From Amycolatopsis sp. NBC_01480 (lineage in GTDB: Bacteria > Actinomycetota > Actinomycetes > Mycobacteriales > Pseudonocardiaceae), in the NCBI RefSeq assembly GCF_036227205.1, contig NZ_CP109442.1, positions 7,874,001 through 7,938,000 of the forward strand: a DNA stretch of 64,000 bases, given 5' to 3'. Positions 34,873 through 43,881 of this stretch are shown one piece after another (the first letter of the stretch is position 1; each line of letters begins with the position of its first letter). The position numbers and the translations under genes were made by a program. The notes under the pieces were generated by a model, which saw only the letters and a list, made by a program, of their open reading frames with translations, made no database searches and was not told where the DNA came from.

Positions 34873-35625
34873 TCAGATCACCGCCGTGAGGCCGCCGTCG
34901 ACGTACACGACCTGTCCGTTCACGAAGTCCGACGCAGACGACGCGAGCCACACCGCCGGGCCGGTGACGTCCTCCGGGCGCCCCCACCGGCCGGCGGGTG
35001 TGCGCCGGGTGATCCACGCCGAGAACTCCGGGTCCGCCACCAGGGAGGCGTTGAGCTCGGTGTCGAGGTAGCCCGGCGCCAGGCCGTTGACCTGGATCCC
35101 GTGGCCCGCCCATTCCGCGCACATCGACCGGGTGAGGCCGGCGAGCCCGGTCTTCGCCGCGGCGTACGGCGCGGTGGTCGGCCGGACCAGCTGCGTCTGC
35201 ACCGAGCAGATGTTGACGATCTTCCCGCTGCCGCGCGCGATCATGCCGCGCGCCAGCGTGCGGCCGACGACGAACGCGCTTGTGAGGTCGACGTCGAGGA
35301 CGTGGCGCCAGTCCTCGACCGGCAGGTCGGTGAGCGGGCCGCGGACCTGGATCCCCGCGTTGTTCACCAGGATGTCCGGGCAACCGCGCTCGGCCACGAG
35401 CCGCTCGAGCGCCGCTTCCGCCGCGTCGCTGTCGGAGACGTCGAACGCGCAGGTGAGGGCGCCGTCGCCCAGCTCGGCGGCCGCGGCTTCGAGCTGCGCG
35501 GCGTCGGGGCTGTTGAGCACCACCCGCGCGCCGGCGGCGAGGTAGGCCTCGGCGATGGCACGGCCGATGCCGCGCCGCGAGCCGGTCACCAGCGCGAGCC
35601 GGCCGGTCAGGTCGAACGGTGTCAC
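34873..35625 (-). CDS. SDR-family 5-keto-gluconate 5-reductase-like oxidoreductase
   Basis: A 250-residue classical short-chain dehydrogenase. Cofactor motif TGSRRGIGRAIAE, NNAG in ILVNNAGIQV, catalytic Ser in ICSVQTQ and Tyr-x3-Lys in APYAAAKTG. LAPGYLDTELN is typical of gluconate 5-dehydrogenases. The GTG at 35625 is chosen because GAGGAG, inside the end of the GntR gene, lies 6-8 bases upstream. Together with the zinc dehydrogenase it would link idonate, 5-keto-gluconate and gluconate. Confidence 0.87.
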   Translation of the reverse strand: MTPFDLTGRLALVTGSRRGIGRAIAEAYLAAGARVVLNSPDAAQLEAAAAELGDGALTCAFDVSDSDAAEAALERLVAERGCPDILVNNAGIQVRGPLTDLPVEDWRHVLDVDLTSAFVVGRTLARGMIARGSGKIVNICSVQTQLVRPTTAPYAAAKTGLAGLTRSMCAEWAGHGIQVNGLAPGYLDTELNASLVADPEFSAWITRRTPAGRWGRPEDVTGPAVWLASSASDFVNGQVVYVDGGLTAVI

Positions 35626-35626
35626 G

Positions 35627-36355
35627 TCAGATCTCCTCATCGTCCGCACCGAGAACTTCGGCCCGGGCTTCGCGCACAAGTGCGCGGGACGCCGCTTCGG
35701 CCGCGGCCTGGTCGCCGGCGGTCACCGCGTCGACGAGTTCGCGGTGCCGGTCGAGCGACACCGCGGTCTCGTCGCTGAACGAACGGTGGCCCGCGTACCG
35801 GGCGCGCAGGGTGGCCAGCACGGTCTGCACGAGCTGGCTGAGCACGTCGTTGTGCACCCCGCGCAGCAGGGCTTCGTGGAACGCGGTGTCCGCGGTGGCG
35901 AAGTCGTGCGGTTTCCCGTCCTCGAACGCGGTCGTCATCCCGGCCAGCGCTTCGCGCAGGGTCCGCGCGGTCTCCTCGTCCCGGCCGGCCGCGGCACTGC
36001 GCGCGGCCATCGGTTCGAGGGCCTCGCGCAAGGTGAGCAGCTCGCCCAGCTGGCGCCGGGAGTCGGGCCCGCCCGCGCGCCAGGTGATCACGCGCGGGTC
36101 GAGCAGGTTCCACGCCGCGACGGGCAGCACGGTGGTCCCGACACGGTGCCTCGGCTGGACCATGCCGAGCCCGGTGAGCGTGCGCAGTACCTCGCGCACG
36201 ACCGAGCGGGACACCCCGTGGTCCTGCTCGATCCGTTCCGTGGACAGCACCGAGCCGGGGGCGAGCTCGCCCGTGGCGATCCGGCTGCCGATCGCGTCGA
36301 CCACCCTGGCGTGCAGGCCGCCCGGTCCGCTCAGCGGGTTCACTTTGCCTCCCAT
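35627..36355 (-). CDS. GntR-family regulator, FadR subfamily (FCD domain)
   Basis: A 242-residue repressor-type protein. The winged HTH is at about 10-75 (ARVVDAIGSRIATGELAPGS, then QDHGVSRSVVREVLRTL). The helical FCD effector domain follows (about 90-230), with metal- or acid-binding residues in DTAFHEAL and RHRELVDAV. Such regulators sense sugar acids and related metabolites. Its ATG is two bases from a perfect palindrome at 36358-36377, so autoregulation is very likely. It is the first gene of the operon and is divergent from a cut sugar-acid dehydratase gene. Confidence 0.92.
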   Translation of the reverse strand: MGGKVNPLSGPGGLHARVVDAIGSRIATGELAPGSVLSTERIEQDHGVSRSVVREVLRTLTGLGMVQPRHRVGTTVLPVAAWNLLDPRVITWRAGGPDSRRQLGELLTLREALEPMAARSAAAGRDEETARTLREALAGMTTAFEDGKPHDFATADTAFHEALLRGVHNDVLSQLVQTVLATLRARYAGHRSFSDETAVSLDRHRELVDAVTAGDQAAAEAASRALVREARAEVLGADDEEI

Positions 36356-36357
36356 TT

Positions 36358-36377
36358 GAGTATGATAAATCATACTC
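36358..36377. promoter_or_regulatory. Palindromic operator of the GntR regulator
   Basis: GAGTATGAT-AA-ATCATACTC is a perfect 9+9 inverted repeat with a 2-base spacer. It sits between the divergent starts of gntR (36355) and the dehydratase remnant (36394). Its AT content stands out from the surroundings. Position, symmetry and size fit a FadR-type GntR dimer site that would block both directions. Confidence 0.85.
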
Positions 36378-36393
36378 TAACGAAGGAGTGGGT

Positions 36394-36438
36394 ATGCGGG
36401 TGACCGACGTCGAGACCTTCCTCGTGGCGCCGCGGTGG
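36394..36438 (+). pseudogene. N-terminal remnant of an enolase-superfamily sugar-acid dehydratase
   Basis: A good ribosome site (GAAGGAG) precedes ATG 36394. The first 15 codons read MRVTDVETFLVAPRW, the typical beginning of galactonate/mandelate racemase-like dehydratases. The reading then loses similarity and stops within 20 codons. The remaining 36439-36660 contains another short protein-like end (FSDTRQWNPQPVSRRLDLDT) but no gene. The original would fit the sugar-acid operon. Confidence 0.65.
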
Positions 36439-36660
36439 CCGCGAGACCGGCTTTCTCAGACACGCGCCAGTGGAACCCGCAACCGGTGAGCCGCAGGCTG
36501 GACCTTGACACCTCGGCGGCCGAAGTGGCGTAGCCGCGGCATTCCCGGCTGACCGTGGCCGCCGGAACGATCATTGCCGGGTTTCCGGCCTCGGCAGTCC
36601 CAGGAGCGCGGGCTGACCGATCGGCACTGTCGCAAGTAGACGTGACCGAACGCGCCCCGT

Positions 36661-37827
36661 TCAGCCGAGCATGCCGCGACCCAGCCAGTCGTCGGCGTCC
36701 TGTACGCCGGGCAGGGCGAAGAAGTAGCCGCCGCCGAAGGGCGAGATGTAGTCGACCAGCGGTTCGTCGATGAGCAGCGTCTGGACGGCGACGAACTGCC
36801 GGTCGAGGTCGGCGTTGAAGCAGATGAAGATCATCCCCATGTCGAGCTGCCCGTTGGGCTGGATGCCGGCGCTGTAGTTGAAGCCGCGGCGCAGCATCCG
36901 CCGGTCGTCGGCCGTGCCGTCGTGCGGGTTGGCGAGCCGGATGTGCGCTGTCAACGGCACCGTGTTGCCGTGCGCGTCCCGGTGGTAGCTGGGGATCTGG
37001 AACTCGTCCGGGCCGGCGACGCGTTCGCGCCGGCCGGACAGCGGCGCGCCGGTGTCCCGGGCCCGGCCGAAGATCCGCTGCTGCTCGTTGATCGAGATCC
37101 GGTCCCAGAACTCCACGAACATCCGGATCAGGCGGACCACGTGGTAGGAACCGCCGGTCACCCAGTCCGGTTCGCCGCCGCCTGCCTTGGTCCACACCAG
37201 CTGATCGACGAGGTCGGCACGGTCGAGGAACTCCTTGTTGGCGGTGCCGTCCTTGAAGCCGAACAGGTTGCGGGGCGTCCCGCTCGGCCGCGCAGGGCTG
37301 GTGAAGCCCTCCATCTGCCACAGCACCTGCAGGTCGGCCCGGGTCGCGCGCATCAGGATCCGCAGCGCGTGCAGCACGGTGTCCGGGTGATCGGCGCAGA
37401 TCTGCACCAGCAGGTCGCCGTCGCAGTGCTCGGGGTCGAGCGCGTCGTTCGGGAACTCGTCCATCGCGCGTAGCCGGGCCGGTCTGACGCCCGCGAGACC
37501 GAACCGGTCGTCGAACAGGCTCGCACCGACACTGACCGTGACGGTGAGACCGTCGGGCACCGCACCCGGGCCGAGCACGCCGTTCTCGTACGGGGTCGAC
37601 ACGAGCCCGTCGTCGCTGCCGCGCCCGGCCGGTGCGTCGCCCCCGGCGACCAGATAGCGGATCGTCGTCGTCAGCGTCCGGAACATCCGCCGCAGCGCCG
37701 GCCGGTCGGCCGCGGTCACGAGGAACGCGACGACAACCGCCGCGCGCTGCGCGGGCTCGAGAATGCCGGCCTGGTGGGCGCCTTCGAACGGCCGGCCGGC
37801 CGGCCCGGCGGTGTTGTGGTCAGCCAT
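36661..37827 (-). CDS. efeB: Dye-decolorizing peroxidase, EfeB/deferrochelatase type
   Basis: A 388-residue heme peroxidase of the Dyp family. The hallmark GXXDG is present as FGFKDGTANKEF, with its catalytic Asp. The heme-ligand His is probably the one in GGSYHVVRLIRMF, and Arg is in the following DRIS region. The family removes iron from heme or oxidises dyes with H2O2. The usual Tat signal is not seen; the protein begins MADHNTAGPAG. It overlaps the EfeO gene by 8 bp. The iron permease EfeU is not found nearby. Confidence 0.88.
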   Translation of the reverse strand: MADHNTAGPAGRPFEGAHQAGILEPAQRAAVVVAFLVTAADRPALRRMFRTLTTTIRYLVAGGDAPAGRGSDDGLVSTPYENGVLGPGAVPDGLTVTVSVGASLFDDRFGLAGVRPARLRAMDEFPNDALDPEHCDGDLLVQICADHPDTVLHALRILMRATRADLQVLWQMEGFTSPARPSGTPRNLFGFKDGTANKEFLDRADLVDQLVWTKAGGGEPDWVTGGSYHVVRLIRMFVEFWDRISINEQQRIFGRARDTGAPLSGRRERVAGPDEFQIPSYHRDAHGNTVPLTAHIRLANPHDGTADDRRMLRRGFNYSAGIQPNGQLDMGMIFICFNADLDRQFVAVQTLLIDEPLVDYISPFGGGYFFALPGVQDADDWLGRGMLG

Positions 37828-39031
37828 GGGTGATCGGGCCCCGGTCGCGGGTGGCGTTGCGCGGGTCGGCGACGACCGCCGCATGGGAGAGCAATTCGAC
37901 GCTGTGCTGCACTGCCGCGTTGACCGCGGCCCGCTGCCGAACGGGCAGTGCCGCCAGTCCGGCCCAGCCGCCGGCGTGGTGGTGGCTGCGAACCAGCTGC
38001 TGGGTGAGCCGCAGCTGCTGGTCGGTCTGGCCCAGGTACGGGTCCTGCTCGCGCAGGATCGGCCGCAGCGGGTCCAGCGCCTGCCAGACCCCGGTGAGGT
38101 TCGCGTCCACGGTCGCCAGCTCGGTCCGGCTGCCGGCGTCGCCGATCCCGTTCAGGTCCTGCTGCAAGGCATCCTCGAGGATCTCGTGAGCCCGCCGGCC
38201 CATGTCGATCGGCGTGATCGCGTTCGGCAGCGCCAGCTCGTCGGCAAGCCGCCCGATCGCCTCGAGCAGCGCGTCGACGTGCGGCACGATCGTCGCCACC
38301 GGCCGGTCACCCCACAACATCGCCTCGATCTTGCGGAAACCCGCGAAGTCCGCGTCCGCGAGGCGGGCAGGGGAGACGCCGCGCGGCGGGTCGGCGTTGA
38401 TGTCGTCACCGGTCTCGTCATACGCCCGGTAGGCGCCGCCCAGCGTCTCGTAGGTGAGGTGTGCGATCAGCCAGTCGCGTTTGGCGGCTGCCGCATCGCC
38501 GGCTTGCAGGTCGCCGCGCAGCCGCCGGACCTGCCGGGTGAGCGCGGGCAGCTGTCCGGTGATCCAGCCGACGTAGCGGTTGATCGGGATCCGCAGGTCC
38601 AGCGCGGTCACGGGGATGATCCCGTACACCTCGTGGGGCAACGGGTCACCGGTGACGACGACCGGCAGGCTGTACTTGATCGTGTAGTCGGTGATGCAGA
38701 CCCAGCGGTACGTCCCGGGCGGCACCGACGCCGTGACCGTGCGGCTGACGCCGCGGCCGAAGTGCTCGACCTCGACGTAGATCCGCTCGGTCGCGGGGTC
38801 CTCCAGGTAGATTTCCGCGCCGGCGCCCTCGTTGTTGACGAAAACGAAGTCGTAGCGGCCGGCCGGTCCGCCGAGCCAGTCGTCGATGCCGTGGGGCGAG
38901 CCGACGACCAGCACGATGGGCTGTGGCCGGCTCGACGGCAGGGCTGGTGCGGCCGCCGAGGCCGTCCTGCTGCTCACCGGGCCCAGCCTCGGTGGCCGCC
39001 GTGAACGCATTCGGTGATGCCGATGACGCAC
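37820..39031 (-). CDS. efeO: EfeO-like iron-binding protein (cupredoxin plus imelysin/M75 domain)
   Basis: A 403-residue protein. Residues about 35-135 are a cupredoxin-like domain (DFVFVNNEGAGAEIYL, GTYRWVCI). Residues about 150-395 are the imelysin/M75 domain, with the conserved RDWLIAHLTYETLGGAYRAY that contains the His-x3-Glu metal motif. In EfeUOB the extracytoplasmic EfeO hands iron to EfeU. Here the N-terminus (MRHRHHRMRSRRPPR) has no hydrophobic signal, and upstream frames do not provide one, so the gene may have lost its secretion signal. It diverges from the phospholipase gene across 149 bp. Confidence 0.8.
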   Translation of the reverse strand: MRHRHHRMRSRRPPRLGPVSSRTASAAAPALPSSRPQPIVLVVGSPHGIDDWLGGPAGRYDFVFVNNEGAGAEIYLEDPATERIYVEVEHFGRGVSRTVTASVPPGTYRWVCITDYTIKYSLPVVVTGDPLPHEVYGIIPVTALDLRIPINRYVGWITGQLPALTRQVRRLRGDLQAGDAAAAKRDWLIAHLTYETLGGAYRAYDETGDDINADPPRGVSPARLADADFAGFRKIEAMLWGDRPVATIVPHVDALLEAIGRLADELALPNAITPIDMGRRAHEILEDALQQDLNGIGDAGSRTELATVDANLTGVWQALDPLRPILREQDPYLGQTDQQLRLTQQLVRSHHHAGGWAGLAALPVRQRAAVNAAVQHSVELLSHAAVVADPRNATRDRGPITHG

Positions 39032-39180
39032 CGGTGAACAGCGGGTGACCGGCCAGGCAGGTCGAGATTGTGGAAGCCCCGAGACTTCCCGGAACGTTCA
39101 TGGCCTGATTCTCGCGGCGTCAAGATCCGCGGCAGTTGACTTTGCGGGACCCCCACCACGAGAGGCCAGGTGCGAAACCC

Positions 39181-41340
39181 ATGTCCGACAACGATTCGGC
39201 ACCCGCGGACGGCAACAGAGCGACCACGGGGCGCAACCGGATCACCCGGCGCCGGCTGATCCAGGCCGCGGGAGCGGCGAGCGCCGCGGTCGCCGCCGGC
39301 GGGCTGTCGGCCGCCCCTGCCGTGGCCGCACCGGCCGGCCCCGGCTCGAAGCCGGCGCATCAGCCGCATCGCACCGGCACGATCAAGGACCTGAAGCACA
39401 TCGTGATCGTGATGCAGGAGAATCGGTCGTTCGATCACTATTTCGGCACCCTCGATCTGGCCGGCGCGCGCGGCTTCGGGGACAAGCAGGTGCTGACCTG
39501 GCAGAACGGCCGGACGATCTATTACGACCCGAACAGCCGCGCCGAAGGCTACCTCCTGCCGTACCACGCGGACAGCCTGAAGTACAACGCGCAGAACACC
39601 AGCGCGCGGAACCGGTACTTCAAGGAAGCCGATGTGCCGTGGCACCACGCGATCGCCAAGGCGTACACCGTCGGCGACCACTACTTCTGCTCGCTGGACA
39701 CCAGCACCAGCCCGAACCGCATCATGATGTGGGCCGGCACCAACGACGCGGCCGGCACGTCGGGTGGCCCGGTGATCAACAACAACGGGGACTACAGCTA
39801 CTCCTACAAGTTCAAGACGTATCCGGAAACGCTGCAGGACGCCGGCGTCAGCTGGCAGATCTACGTCAACAACGACACCGACGACAATTTCCTCGGCGAC
39901 TACTCCGACAACACCGTCCGTTCGTTCGCGGCGTTCGACCCGGCGAACGCCACCCCGGGCAACAGCCAGCCCCGCAAGGGCCTGCTCGCCCGCGGCAACG
40001 TGCTGCACACCCACACCACGCCGCCCGCCGGCATCAAGAACGACACCTCGGACATCGACTACGTGTTGCGGGACTTCATCTCCGACTGCGCGGCGGGCGC
40101 CATCCCCGAGGTGTCCTGGGTCGTCGCGCCCGCGGCGTGGAGCGAACACCCGACGTACGCTCCGAACAACGGCGCGGTCTACACCGACCGGGTGATCGAA
40201 GCGGTGCACGACAACCCCGAACTGTGGGAGTCGACGCTGATCATCCTGAACTACGACGAGCCCGACCACGCGAACCGCATCGGTGAAGGCGGCTTCTTCG
40301 ACCACGTCGTCCCGCCGATCCCGGAGGTCGGCACCCCCGGTGAGCGGGCGCCCGGAATCAAGCCCGGCTTCGGTGGTCGCGTGCCGTTCGTGCTGGTCTC
40401 GCCGTGGACCCGTGGCGGCTTCGTCAATTCCGAGGTCTTCGACCACACGTCGACGATCCAGCTGATCGAGGAGTGGACCAAGAGCCTAGGCAAGCCCGCC
40501 ATCTGCAATAACATCAACGACTGGCGGCGCGGCGTCTCCGGCAACCTGCTCTCGGCGATCGACTTCAGCCACTTCGACGCGTCCTTCCCGAAGCTGCCGA
40601 AGCCGGCCGACCTGCTCGCGTCGGTCGTCGCCGACAGCAGCCTGCCGGCCGTGCCCCAGCCCGCCATCGGCGCGCAGGTCATGCCGACCCAGCCGATCAC
40701 CGGCACCGCGAAGCGGAGTCCGCTGTCGTTCCAGCCCAACGGCGTCCTCGTCGAGAACCACGCGACCGGGACCGCGACCGCGACTTTCACCGTCCAAGGC
40801 GGACCCCAGGGCAAGGCGATCAACATGATCGGGCTGGCCGATGAATACGTGCCTGCACTGGCCGGCGCCGAGCCGCTCGGCATCGGCCAGGACGCGCTGC
40901 CGCTCACGGCGAGCAACTACCGGTCGGCCTCGTACACCTGGGACACCAAGGCGACGAACGGCAAGTACGCGTTCACCTTCTACGGGCCCGACCACTTCAT
41001 CCGCTCGTTCGCCGGCACCGTCGTCCCGGCGAACGACAAGACCTCGGCCCGGCCGCGGGCTGAGGTCGAGCTGGTCAAGGGGCACACGCGGCCGGACAGC
41101 CGGGGCAAGTCGCGCGACGCGACCCTCGAGTTCACCCTGTCCGCCGAGGGCCGCCGGCCGGTGACCTTCACCCTGACCGCGAACGACTTCGCCGGCGGGA
41201 AGACGACTGTCGAGGTGCCCGCCGGCAAGCGCCGAGCCGTCAGCTGGCCGACCGAGGACGGCTACTACGACGTGATCATCACCGCAACGGAGTCTGCCGG
41301 CTTCAGTCAGCGGTTCGCCGGTCGCGCCGCGGAGATGTGA
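39181..41340 (+). CDS. plcN: Tat-exported phosphocholine-specific phospholipase C
   Basis: A 719-residue secreted phosphoesterase. The twin-arginine signal TRRRLIQAAGAAS lies at about 21-33 and ends near AAPAVAAPA. The phosphoesterase domain (about 70-460) has HIVIVMQENRSFDHYFGTL with the catalytic region, LNYDEPDHAN and FDHVVPP. Two C-terminal DUF756 domains follow (about 525-715). It would cleave phosphatidylcholine or sphingomyelin outside the cell, giving phosphate and choline. The Tat route fits other bacterial phospholipases C. ATG 39181 is used; an upstream in-frame start at 39136 is less likely. Confidence 0.9.
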   Translation: MSDNDSAPADGNRATTGRNRITRRRLIQAAGAASAAVAAGGLSAAPAVAAPAGPGSKPAHQPHRTGTIKDLKHIVIVMQENRSFDHYFGTLDLAGARGFGDKQVLTWQNGRTIYYDPNSRAEGYLLPYHADSLKYNAQNTSARNRYFKEADVPWHHAIAKAYTVGDHYFCSLDTSTSPNRIMMWAGTNDAAGTSGGPVINNNGDYSYSYKFKTYPETLQDAGVSWQIYVNNDTDDNFLGDYSDNTVRSFAAFDPANATPGNSQPRKGLLARGNVLHTHTTPPAGIKNDTSDIDYVLRDFISDCAAGAIPEVSWVVAPAAWSEHPTYAPNNGAVYTDRVIEAVHDNPELWESTLIILNYDEPDHANRIGEGGFFDHVVPPIPEVGTPGERAPGIKPGFGGRVPFVLVSPWTRGGFVNSEVFDHTSTIQLIEEWTKSLGKPAICNNINDWRRGVSGNLLSAIDFSHFDASFPKLPKPADLLASVVADSSLPAVPQPAIGAQVMPTQPITGTAKRSPLSFQPNGVLVENHATGTATATFTVQGGPQGKAINMIGLADEYVPALAGAEPLGIGQDALPLTASNYRSASYTWDTKATNGKYAFTFYGPDHFIRSFAGTVVPANDKTSARPRAEVELVKGHTRPDSRGKSRDATLEFTLSAEGRRPVTFTLTANDFAGGKTTVEVPAGKRRAVSWPTEDGYYDVIITATESAGFSQRFAGRAAEM

Positions 41341-41526
41341 GCCTTTCGCCCACCGTTTCGAGCCAGTCGCGATGTGCCGCGTTCCTGCCGGATCGCGGCA
41401 CATCCGCGATGCGGTGACGCCCTTGCCGCATTGGCACCGGCGCCGCACAGCACCACGGCCTCGCCGCGCTCACCGGAGCCCCTGGCTGGCTGTACCCGGC
41501 GGACCTGCTACCTCGGTTACGCGGGC
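41341..41526. other. Intergenic stretch between convergent genes
   Basis: No feature is recognised in these 186 bases between the phospholipase stop and the AraC remnant. Confidence 0.4.
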
Positions 41527-41806
41527 TCAGCGGCGGAGTGCGGCGATGGTGGTGGAACGGCGGCGGCGGACCAGGCTGCGCAGGGTGCCGGCGTTCCGGA
41601 ACCCGACCTCGCCGGCGATGGTGTCGACGCTGAGTTTGGTGGTGCGTAACAGGAACGTGGCGTGGTCGATCCTGATGTCGTTGACGAACTCGATCGGAGA
41701 CAGGCCCATCGTGGCCGACGTCAGCCGTTGCAGGCTTCGCTCCGGCAGCCCGATCGCGGCCGCGGCGGCGGAAATCTGGATCGGCTCGGTGAGGACGATC
41801 ACCGCG
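41527..41806 (-). pseudogene. AraC-family regulator, C-terminal HTH fragment
   Basis: About 92 codons show the double helix-turn-helix end of an AraC regulator: AAAAAIGLPERSLQRLTSAT, GLSPIEFVNDIRIDHATFLL and DTIAGEVGFRNAGTLRSLVR. It is preceded directly by a piece of an ABC ATPase, so the ligand-binding N-terminal domain has been lost. The surviving DNA-binding part has no start of its own. Confidence 0.75.
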
Positions 41807-41936
41807 TCGTGGTGGACTTGCCCGCGTCGTGGGGTCCCAGGAATCCGGTGACCGTGCCCGGGTGGACGGTGAAGTCCGCTGTGTCCACGGAGGTCTTTTC
41901 CCCGTACCGCTTCGTCAGCCGGTGTGCCTCGATCAT
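41799..41936 (-). pseudogene. N-terminal fragment of an ABC transporter ATPase
   Basis: Forty-five codons starting [20 protein letters not shown] and reaching a Walker A-like [15 protein letters not shown], then a stop. The usual GPNGAGKST has become GPHDAGKST. The fragment joins the AraC remnant at about 41806, where both genes are cut. Just upstream, at about 42021-42110, a minus-strand reading ELVTVPECGDPVAVLRAAL-stop is another possible gene end; otherwise 41937-42104 holds nothing clear. Confidence 0.65.
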
Positions 41937-42104
41937 CGCTCATCCTCTGGATCCCGGACCGGACGACCCGGTCCGTTCGCTCCCGGCGTCAGGGAACCAC
42001 TTGGTACCGCAGGAGGAATCAGAGTGCCGCCCGTAGTACCGCGACGGGATCGCCGCACTCCGGCACCGTCACCAGCTCCGGCCTCGCGCCCGCCGTGGCG
42101 TTCA

Positions 42105-43217
42105 CTACGTCCGGTCAGCTCGTCCCGGATGGAATTCGGTGCCCGGTCTCGCCTTCGGGGTCGTTGCGCCCGTGCGGCGTGAGGAGTCACGGATCTCGTC
42201 GGGAACGCTCAACGTGAAGGTCGCGCCGGCTCCGGGGGAGCTGACGACCGAGACCCGGCCACCGCGGGCCTCGACGGCCGCGCGGACGATCGCCAGGCCC
42301 AGGCCGCTGCCGCCGCGGGTGTCGCCGGAGCGCGTGGTCCATGACTGTTCGAAGATGTGCGGCAGGTCCTCGGCGGCGATGCCGCGGCCGGTGTCGGCGA
42401 CCTCGATGTGGAATCCCGGGGGCGCGCGCCACGCGCGCACCGCGATCCGGTCGCCGTTCTGGGTGAAGGTGATGGCGTTTTCGAGCAAGCTGTCCAAGGC
42501 CGCCTGCAGCCGCTTGGTGTTGGCGAGTACCGTGCCCACCCCGCTTTCGACCGACCAGCGGCGGTCGGCCACCGGGGTCCACCGGCGCACCAGCCGTTCC
42601 AGGAACGCGTCGAGGTCGGTGTCGGCGGTGCTCAACGGTGAGTCGAGGCGCATCAGCGTGGTCAGGCCGCCGGTCATGCGATCCAGCTTGCCCAGCTCGT
42701 CCAGCACGATGCCGGCGTCCTCGTCGGTCTGCTGGTCCTCGTGGGCCGAGCGGATCAGCTCGACGTAACCACGGGCGACGGTGATGGAGGTCCGCAGTTC
42801 GTGTGAGCCCAGGCGCACGAACAGCTCCTGGGTCTCGGCGCGTTGCTTCTCGAGCGCGGCCACCCGCTGGAGCTCTTCCAGCGCGCGCTGGCGGCCCCGG
42901 ACGTGCCACACCATGACCAGGAAGACGGCCGCCATCAGCGGTACTTCGGCGGTCTCTTCGAACCGGATCTCCCGGCGGGCGGCCTGGTCGAGCATCAGCA
43001 GGCCGGTCGACGCGGTGACCGCGCCCAGCGCCGTGAGCATCCCGGCCAGTGGCCACGAATTGACGCCGAAGACCAGCGCGATGCTGATCCACACGAAGTG
43101 GAACGGGATCGTCTCGCCCGCGGGGAACCGCCACATCGCCACGAGGTTCAGCAGGGCGAAGGCGATCCAGCAGAAAAGGACTGTCCGCTTAGCCCGCGGA
43201 GAGGCAGTAACCCACAT
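42105..43217 (-). CDS. Sensor histidine kinase
   Basis: A 370-residue membrane kinase. Residues about 10-115 contain about four hydrophobic segments with almost no extracellular loop (WIAFALLNLVAMW, AAVFLVMVWHV), so the signal is sensed in or near the membrane. The H box is GSHELRTSITVARGY (about 160), with Ser where Pro is usual. ATP-binding motifs are N in LLENAITFT, G1 in VADTGRGIA and G2 in GGSGLGLAIV. Its ATG (43217) lies inside the end of the response-regulator gene, giving a 29-bp overlap. It probably controls the divergent secreted oxidase operon. Confidence 0.88.
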   Translation of the reverse strand: MWVTASPRAKRTVLFCWIAFALLNLVAMWRFPAGETIPFHFVWISIALVFGVNSWPLAGMLTALGAVTASTGLLMLDQAARREIRFEETAEVPLMAAVFLVMVWHVRGRQRALEELQRVAALEKQRAETQELFVRLGSHELRTSITVARGYVELIRSAHEDQQTDEDAGIVLDELGKLDRMTGGLTTLMRLDSPLSTADTDLDAFLERLVRRWTPVADRRWSVESGVGTVLANTKRLQAALDSLLENAITFTQNGDRIAVRAWRAPPGFHIEVADTGRGIAAEDLPHIFEQSWTTRSGDTRGGSGLGLAIVRAAVEARGGRVSVVSSPGAGATFTLSVPDEIRDSSRRTGATTPKARPGTEFHPGRADRT

Positions 43218-43881
43218 TGCGCACCGTTTCGATCCGGCGGAGCCCGTCGAGCTTCGAACGAAGCCGCCGGACGTAGACGTCGACGACGTTGCTGCCCGGG
43301 TCGAACTGGTAGCCCCAGACGTCGGCGAGCAGTTCCGCACGGCTGCACACCTGGTCGGCCCGTTGCATGAGGTGGCTCAGCAGGACGAACTCACGTTGTG
43401 ACAACGCGGTCTGCTGGTTGCCGACGGAGACGATCCGGCGCTGGGTGTCCAGCCGGAGATCGCCGACCTGGAGAAATCGCGAACCAGCGGTGGTTCCGGG
43501 TTGCTGCTCACGAAGCCGCACCCGGACGCGCGCCAGGAGTTCCGCGGTGACAAAAGGTTTCGGCAGGAAGTCGAGCGCGCCGGCGTCGAGCACCTGGACC
43601 CGCGTCCCGATCTCGGGCACCGCCGAGAGCACGACGACCCTGGCCCCCGGGAGCCGGTCGAGGAGCTCGGAGAGCACAGTGGCGCCAGGGACGTCGGGGA
43701 GCATGAGGTCCAGGACGATCAGGTCGTAGCTACGCTCGGTAGCGGCGGTGAGCCCTTCGGCGCCGGTCGCGGCCAGGTCCACGGCGTAGCCCTCGGCTTG
43801 CAGCACGCGCCGCAGCAGACGCCGGATCCGTTCTTCGTCATCGACAACCAGCAGGCGGCTCAACGACTTCACCTCACTCAC
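43189..43881 (-). CDS. OmpR/PhoB-family response regulator
   Basis: A 230-residue regulator. The receiver domain (about 8-120) has the acidic pair in LLVVDDEERIRR, the phosphorylated Asp in LIVLDLMLPDVPG and the conserved Lys in DFLPKPF. The C-terminal winged helix (about 135-228) shows LSQREFVLLSHLMQ and VDVYVRRLRSKLDG. GTG 43881 is chosen as start. Encoded upstream of and overlapping the kinase gene, and divergent from the large secreted-protein gene at 44084. Confidence 0.93.
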   Translation of the reverse strand: MSEVKSLSRLLVVDDEERIRRLLRRVLQAEGYAVDLAATGAEGLTAATERSYDLIVLDLMLPDVPGATVLSELLDRLPGARVVVLSAVPEIGTRVQVLDAGALDFLPKPFVTAELLARVRVRLREQQPGTTAGSRFLQVGDLRLDTQRRIVSVGNQQTALSQREFVLLSHLMQRADQVCSRAELLADVWGYQFDPGSNVVDVYVRRLRSKLDGLRRIETVRNVGYCLSAG

